Shown: piece after piece, positions 59,118-64,000 of the stretch
How positions within the stretch are numbered: position 1 is the first letter of the stretch
How the letters are laid out: each line of letters starts with the position of its first letter
NCBI GenBank assembly: GCA_905182495.1
Contig: CAJJBU010000007.1
Coordinates: forward strand, 29,238-93,237
Direction: 5' to 3'
Length of the DNA stretch: 64,000 nucleotides
Source of the DNA: Flavobacteriales bacterium UBA952
Lineage (GTDB): Bacteria; Bacteroidota; Bacteroidia; Flavobacteriales_D; Crocinitomicaceae
Notes under the pieces: model-generated
What the model saw: only the letters and a program-made list of their open reading frames with translations
Databases searched by the model: none
Told to the model about the DNA's origin: nothing
Position numbers and translations under genes: made by a program

Positions 59118-62100
59118 CTACCTAATACTGTGTTTGACGACAGTTGTAGAACGAAGGCCATTTTCTATACTGATATAATATATACCAGGAGCTAGGTCCT
59201 CTTGAATTACGTACATGTTAATTCCAGAATTGACCTGTATTGACTTCATAAACACCTTGTTTCCTTTAGTGTCGATAATATTCAAACTCGCAGCACCTTC
59301 CAATTCTGAATTGTTCATGATTACCTGGAAGCTTCCTGAACTAGGGTTCGGGAATACGGAGAAGTAACCTGTCGCAGCGGATTGGCAATTTGCATTGATA
59401 ATCAAATTATCATAGGTCACTGAAGCACCGTCCACATCATTTTGAGTTAGGCGGTAGTAATTGTCACCTCCTAAAGCATGCATGTGCGTATAAGAATAAC
59501 TAATTAATTCTGTGCTAAATCCTGCCGCTGGTTCTGTATGGATTGTATTCCATATGACGCCATCTCTAGAATACTCAACTTCGAAATCTTCACTATTGTT
59601 CTCCGATGCAGTCTCCCATAATAGATCAACAATACCATCATTACAGTTTGCATTAAAGGAAACCAACTCGACAGGTAATGCATTATCATCATCGGTACCC
59701 GCTCCAAAGAAGCTGAAACCAGTTCCAGAAGCAGTAACAATATAGTCACCATCTGAAGATCCAGAAATAGATCCATGGACTAATGCTTCCCAACCAGTAT
59801 GATTTGGACCTGCACTCTTGATCACCCTTACCTTGGATCGATCCATATTTGTTACATTGTCAGCACCTGTCAAGTTATTACAGTGTATGGAAACATTATA
59901 TCCTTTCGCGTTAATAGGCGCAGAATAGCTATCTCCTAATGATGACGAACCAGGAACAATCTCCCAATAACCTTCATCGTCATAGTTCTGAATCAATTGA
60001 CCATCTGATGTCGTGAGTGGAAGCCCTGTGTACAAATCAGCACCATTATCCTGTGGAGCCCCTGTATTGTAGGATGCTGTGAGGTACTGGTTTGAACCAG
60101 GTGCGCTTGTGAAATCAACCGCAACATCTCTCAATACAGATGATGTACCTACTGGGAAAAATTTAGACCCTGTAGCATTTGCAAAGTATCTTCTCAGCTG
60201 ACCTGTAACAATTCCTGAGGTATGGTTTAATGTACCAACTCCTGATGAAGATCCTATCGTTAAAATATTCCCTCCTATGTTACCTGAAATCATATTTAAA
60301 GTTCCACCAACATTAATAGGCGTACTCATTATCAAATCACCTCCGGACTTGTTCACATTCAGGTTGTCAAGGTTTACTTCATTTCCTGAAACGGTTTGAT
60401 CATTGAGTCCATTCAAAGTTAAGGTACTCGAACCTGGAGTGATTGTACCATCATTCACCAAATCACCTGAGATTGATAATGAACCTCCAAGATTAAGACT
60501 TGCGCCACTTGCTACCATCAGGTCAGTCATTGAAGCTCCTTCAACAGATAGCGCATAGTTACTTGAACTAACACATTGACCCGCGACATTATTGGCCATT
60601 ATATAAACCTTGTCTGATGACGATGGTGTCTCGGCTGTCTGCCGCATCCAGTTAGAACCATCATTTTTATACCAGTTTGTAGGATCTGACCAACTATCAC
60701 TTGATAAACCTCCCCACAACCAACATTGCGTATCGATTCCATATGCATCAATAGTTGTAGTTACAGGCTGTTCAAATATAGCATCGATTGAAGTAGTTTC
60801 ACCGTCACAAGCACCACCGTTAGTGTTTGTCCATGTTAAGGTTAAAGTTGTTCCAAAGGTATTCGTAGTAAATGTCGTTGATACATCAGTAACCGATCCG
60901 AAGAGTCCACCATTAAGAGTCGTTGTCCAAGCTCCTGAACCAGCGCTAACTCCATTAACCTGAACATCAATCGTAACCTCTCCACATGTACCAGTTCCAG
61001 TTGTAAATGATATACTGTTTTCAATTTGTGCATTCTCATCAATGGTTGCCGTAGCAGATACATTTTGTGTCGTTGCTGCTTGTGCAGTACAAACTATATC
61101 ACCTGAAACCGAACCAGCACTCTGACCCGCAATGATTCTCGCATATACCGTAGTTGAAGACACTGTACCATCTGTAGTTGTTAGGTTTACAGTGCTAGCA
61201 TATGTTGCATTATCTAAAGAAAGTTCTAATCCTGAAGGTGCAGTCACTAGTATTCCACTGTATCCTGCTACTGATGTAGCTGCAGTGTTATCATTATTCG
61301 CAATATATAAACCTTCAACCGTGAATGTTTCACTTGAAGAAGCCTCACCACTTTCACAAACTTGAAGTGAATTTGAAATTGTTGACACTGTAATCACAGG
61401 TCTAATTACTGTAATATTAAAGTCTGCTGCTGCATTATCAGAACAACTACCTGAACCTGTTGCAACATAGCGTATTATTAATGGATTGTCAACATTAGAT
61501 CCAATATTATCAGTCCATATTGCAGGGTTGGTATTGCTCTGCCACGGGGCACTGAATGAAGAACCACCATCCCAACTATATTGCCAGTAAAAGTCGTCAC
61601 CAAAGGCATCTGTAGGCGCAGTCCAACTAACCGTACTATTGACAGTCATATTTCCTCCGTCGGCAATTAAGCCTCCATCGGAAGTTGACGTAGAAATCTC
61701 AGCAGTACCGCCATAACATGTCAACCAATCGACAGCAACAGCATCGGAGTATGCGGCATTAGATCCACAAGCAGCTTTCGCTCGAACATACAATGTTTGA
61801 CCTGGATTAACTCCTGACATGCCTACACCCCAGTTGTATGGATTCGCACCACCACCAAAGTTTTCAGCCCAAGTTCCTGTTGTACCTTGCCACTGATATT
61901 CAAAACTACTAAATGTACCTGTAGCATTCGCTGATGTGTAATTCCAGTAAATATCACTTCCTGCCTGAATCACTTGCTGTGTAGACGCGTAAGTCGTTTC
62001 TCCATCCACTGAGGCCTCAACAGTTCCAGCAGAAACTGCATTCACAGTCGTTGTAATTCCAGTACTCGTTACCTCATTAACCGTTTGACATGTATTGTCA

Positions 62101-64000
62101 GCGGTTACAGTTACAGTGACTTCATCAGCATTGACGAGAGTCGTCGTTGTAAATGTCGAAGCAGTTTCACCTGATACAGGCGAACCACCAATATTCCATA
62201 CATATGTTGGGTTACCAGCATCAACAGCAGTTGCTGTAAATGTTACTGCATCTCCAGAACATATTTCGTTGTCTCCATCACTAGAAGCAATTGTAACTGT
62301 TGGCGTATACAATGGATTCACTGTTGCTGTAACGTCATCCGTTGCAACACATCCAAACCCGTCAGTTACAGTTAATGTATAAACCGTAGTTGTTGAAGCA
62401 GAACTTGTTGGCTCCATCAGTGAAGCATCATCCAATCCTGTCGAAGGACTCCAAGAGTATGTATACGTTGGCGCTGACCCTGGAATAGTTGAGGATACAT
62501 CTCCGTATACACCATTGTCCAAAAGGTTAACTGAGGCGTCATAAAGCCCCCAAGAAATTTCACTATTGTAGCTTCCCGAGTTCCAATTAAATCCTATTGT
62601 GGCTCCATTTGGTGCATCGAAGAACCAAGACTCGCCAGACGCTACAACAGCCACACCAGTTAAAACAGTTACGCCGTTCACTGATATATCCACAGAAGCT
62701 CCATCCCATCCATCGTTATATTGATCTAAGCCATAAAACTCATAAGTATTATTTTGTGAATTCGAAGTTTGGCTCAACGTTGTAGGTGTGCCATCACAGA
62801 AGGTTACATCATCGTATACCACAGTGTAAACATCACAAACAACATTAACCGTGATGGTAGAAGCATCAGGACATGTTGTCCCTCCTACTGTATAGGTAAT
62901 GTCGGCTGTTCCTGCTATAACTCCTGTTACAACACCTGTAGAAATATCTACTGTAGCAACACTAGCATCACTCGATGTCCACTCTCCACCTGCTGTTCCA
63001 TCGGAAGATATCGTTGTCGTTCCTCCTGGAGCAATAGTCTGTGTTCCCGATAAAGTACCGGCAGAGGGATTCACGACGGTTACTACTACATCATCTGTAC
63101 CCGTACAACCTAACGTATTAGAAATAGTAACTGTATAAGTCTCCGTTGTTGTATTCGAGGCTGCTGGTGAAGCGCTCGTTGCATCATCTAGGTCAGTTGA
63201 TGGTGACCATGAGTAAGTGAAAGTCGCATTAGAATAAGAAGTTGTTCCACCATTTGTATCGTCATGAACACCAGAAGATAATTCAGCACCTGTTGGATCA
63301 GTAATGTCCCAACTAATTTCGCCGAGCCAAGATCCAGTAGTCCAAGATAAAGTGATAACCGAACCAACTCCTGCAGAGAAAGTAGTTGAACCATCTGCTC
63401 CTGAAATACCAAAACCTGAAACAACCTCTGTACCATCAACAGAAATACTAGCCGTCGCACTTCCCCAACCGTCGCCATAGCTATCGGCTCCATTAAACGT
63501 ATAGGTGTATGATTCGCCTGGATCAGCGACTGATCCAGTTAAAGTTGATGACGCAGCAGAGCAATGCTGAACATCATCATAGGCTACAGTTAGGTTGTAA
63601 GTACAAGTAATCGTAATAGCCGCACTTGAAGTTTGACCACCACAAGCAGTAGATGTGGTATATGTAATGTTTGCAGCTCCGGCTGTTACGCCTGTAACTA
63701 CTCCAGTAGAGGCATCTACTGTAGCCACAGCAGTATTGTCCGAAGACCAAGAGCCTCCTGCTGTTCCTGTAGAGCTCGCCGTCGAGGTTTCACCAATGTT
63801 AACGCTTGAAGATGTCAATGAAACAGATCCAGCTTCACAAGCAATGGTTAATTCTATTGTATTTGAAAAACTTTGTCCACTACATTCAGGCGTAGTATAT
63901 GTTATTGTCACTGTTCCTGCTGAAACACCAGTAACTACTCCCGTTGATGCATCAACAGTCGCAACTGAGGCATCACCAGTGGTGAATATACATACATAGT
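59118..64000 (-). CDS. Giant T9SS-secreted adhesin-like protein with Big_2-type repeats (5' end beyond window)
   Basis: Frame is open upstream of the listed ORF start (…FTTGDASVATVDASTGVVTGVSAGTVTITYTTPECSG), so 63911 is internal; repeats 'GGSWSSDNTAVATVDASTGVVTGVTAGAANITYT' / 'GGEWTSSDASVATVDISTGVVTGVIAGTADITYT'; C-terminal 'FSVFPNPSSGSFQVIMNN...LAPGIYYISIENGLRSTTVVKHSIR'. Confidence 0.9.
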   Translation of the reverse strand, partial: YVCIFTTGDASVATVDASTGVVTGVSAGTVTITYTTPECSGQSFSNTIELTIACEAGSVSLTSSSVNIGETSTASSTGTAGGSWSSDNTAVATVDASTGVVTGVTAGAANITYTTSTACGGQTSSAAITITCTYNLTVAYDDVQHCSAASSTLTGSVADPGESYTYTFNGADSYGDGWGSATASISVDGTEVVSGFGISGADGSTTFSAGVGSVITLSWTTGSWLGEISWDITDPTGAELSSGVHDDTNGGTTSYSNATFTYSWSPSTDLDDATSASPAASNTTTETYTVTISNTLGCTGTDDVVVTVVNPSAGTLSGTQTIAPGGTTTISSDGTAGGEWTSSDASVATVDISTGVVTGVIAGTADITYTVGGTTCPDASTITVNVVCDVYTVVYDDVTFCDGTPTTLSQTSNSQNNTYEFYGLDQYNDGWDGASVDISVNGVTVLTGVAVVASGESWFFDAPNGATIGFNWNSGSYNSEISWGLYDASVNLLDNGVYGDVSSTIPGSAPTYTYSWSPSTGLDDASLMEPTSSASTTTVYTLTVTDGFGCVATDDVTATVNPLYTPTVTIASSDGDNEICSGDAVTFTATAVDAGNPTYVWNIGGSPVSGETASTFTTTTLVNADEVTVTVTADNTCQTVNEVTSTGITTTVNAVSAGTVEASVDGETTYASTQQVIQAGSDIYWNYTSANATGTFSSFEYQWQGTTGTWAENFGGGANPYNWGVGMSGVNPGQTLYVRAKAACGSNAAYSDAVAVDWLTCYGGTAEISTSTSDGGLIADGGNMTVNSTVSWTAPTDAFGDDFYWQYSWDGGSSFSAPWQSNTNPAIWTDNIGSNVDNPLIIRYVATGSGSCSDNAAADFNITVIRPVITVSTISNSLQVCESGEASSSETFTVEGLYIANNDNTAATSVAGYSGILVTAPSGLELSLDNATYASTVNLTTTDGTVSSTTVYARIIAGQSAGSVSGDIVCTAQAATTQNVSATATIDENAQIENSISFTTGTGTCGEVTIDVQVNGVSAGSGAWTTTLNGGLFGSVTDVSTTFTTNTFGTTLTLTWTNTNGGACDGETTSIDAIFEQPVTTTIDAYGIDTQCWLWGGLSSDSWSDPTNWYKNDGSNWMRQTAETPSSSDKVYIMANNVAGQCVSSSNYALSVEGASMTDLMVASGASLNLGGSLSISGDLVNDGTITPGSSTLTLNGLNDQTVSGNEVNLDNLNVNKSGGDLIMSTPINVGGTLNMISGNIGGNILTIGSSSGVGTLNHTSGIVTGQLRRYFANATGSKFFPVGTSSVLRDVAVDFTSAPGSNQYLTASYNTGAPQDNGADLYTGLPLTTSDGQLIQNYDDEGYWEIVPGSSSLGDSYSAPINAKGYNVSIHCNNLTGADNVTNMDRSKVRVIKSAGPNHTGWEALVHGSISGSSDGDYIVTASGTGFSFFGAGTDDDNALPVELVSFNANCNDGIVDLLWETASENNSEDFEVEYSRDGVIWNTIHTEPAAGFSTELISYSYTHMHALGGDNYYRLTQNDVDGASVTYDNLIINANCQSAATGYFSVFPNPSSGSFQVIMNNSELEGAASLNIIDTKGNKVFMKSIQVNSGINMYVIQEDLAPGIYYISIENGLRSTTVVKHSIR

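Noticed and set aside
59500-63999. Many plus-strand ORFs and alternate minus frames of 60-117 aa
   Set aside because: They lie antisense or out of frame within the giant T9SS gene; compositions rich in V/T/S/P mirror the repeats of the true frame.

Overview
The window is a gene-dense, AT-rich chromosomal segment of a Bacteroidetes (Flavobacteriia-like) bacterium. Evidence for this is the T9SS C-terminal sorting domains, GLPGLI and DUF5686 proteins, coaX-OMP-TPR-lptC gene order, and repeated TAnnTTTG promoter boxes. It carries about 50 protein genes, mostly housekeeping: rny, zapA, tsaB, metF, kmo, queG, ruvB, purD, purQ, lspA, lptC, coaX, def, ruvX, a TetR-TolC-HlyD-AcrB efflux operon, an MMPL-RND/rfbA/polyprenyl synthase operon, haaO, and several T9SS secreted proteins. 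There is one tRNA-Phe. The most unusual element is a 0.9-kb intergenic array (about 5.48-6.39 kb) of six diverged tandem units. On the minus strand each unit looks like a ~90-105 nt small RNA with a conserved 5' segment (GATGCAACTTTTA), a conserved middle segment (ACTAAGACTATAACTCAA) and its own intrinsic terminator (AACACTGC...GCAGTGTTTTTTT). One unit has a compensatory stem change. Other observations: two adjacent genes with disrupted reading frames (phosphatase, class III aminotransferase); four genes whose -7 box lies exactly 4 nt before the start codon (predicted leaderless mRNAs); a minimal secreted protein that is almost only a T9SS sorting domain; and a pair of tandem giant T9SS adhesin-like proteins, one truncated by the window edge. 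All calls come from reading the sequence; no database search was run.
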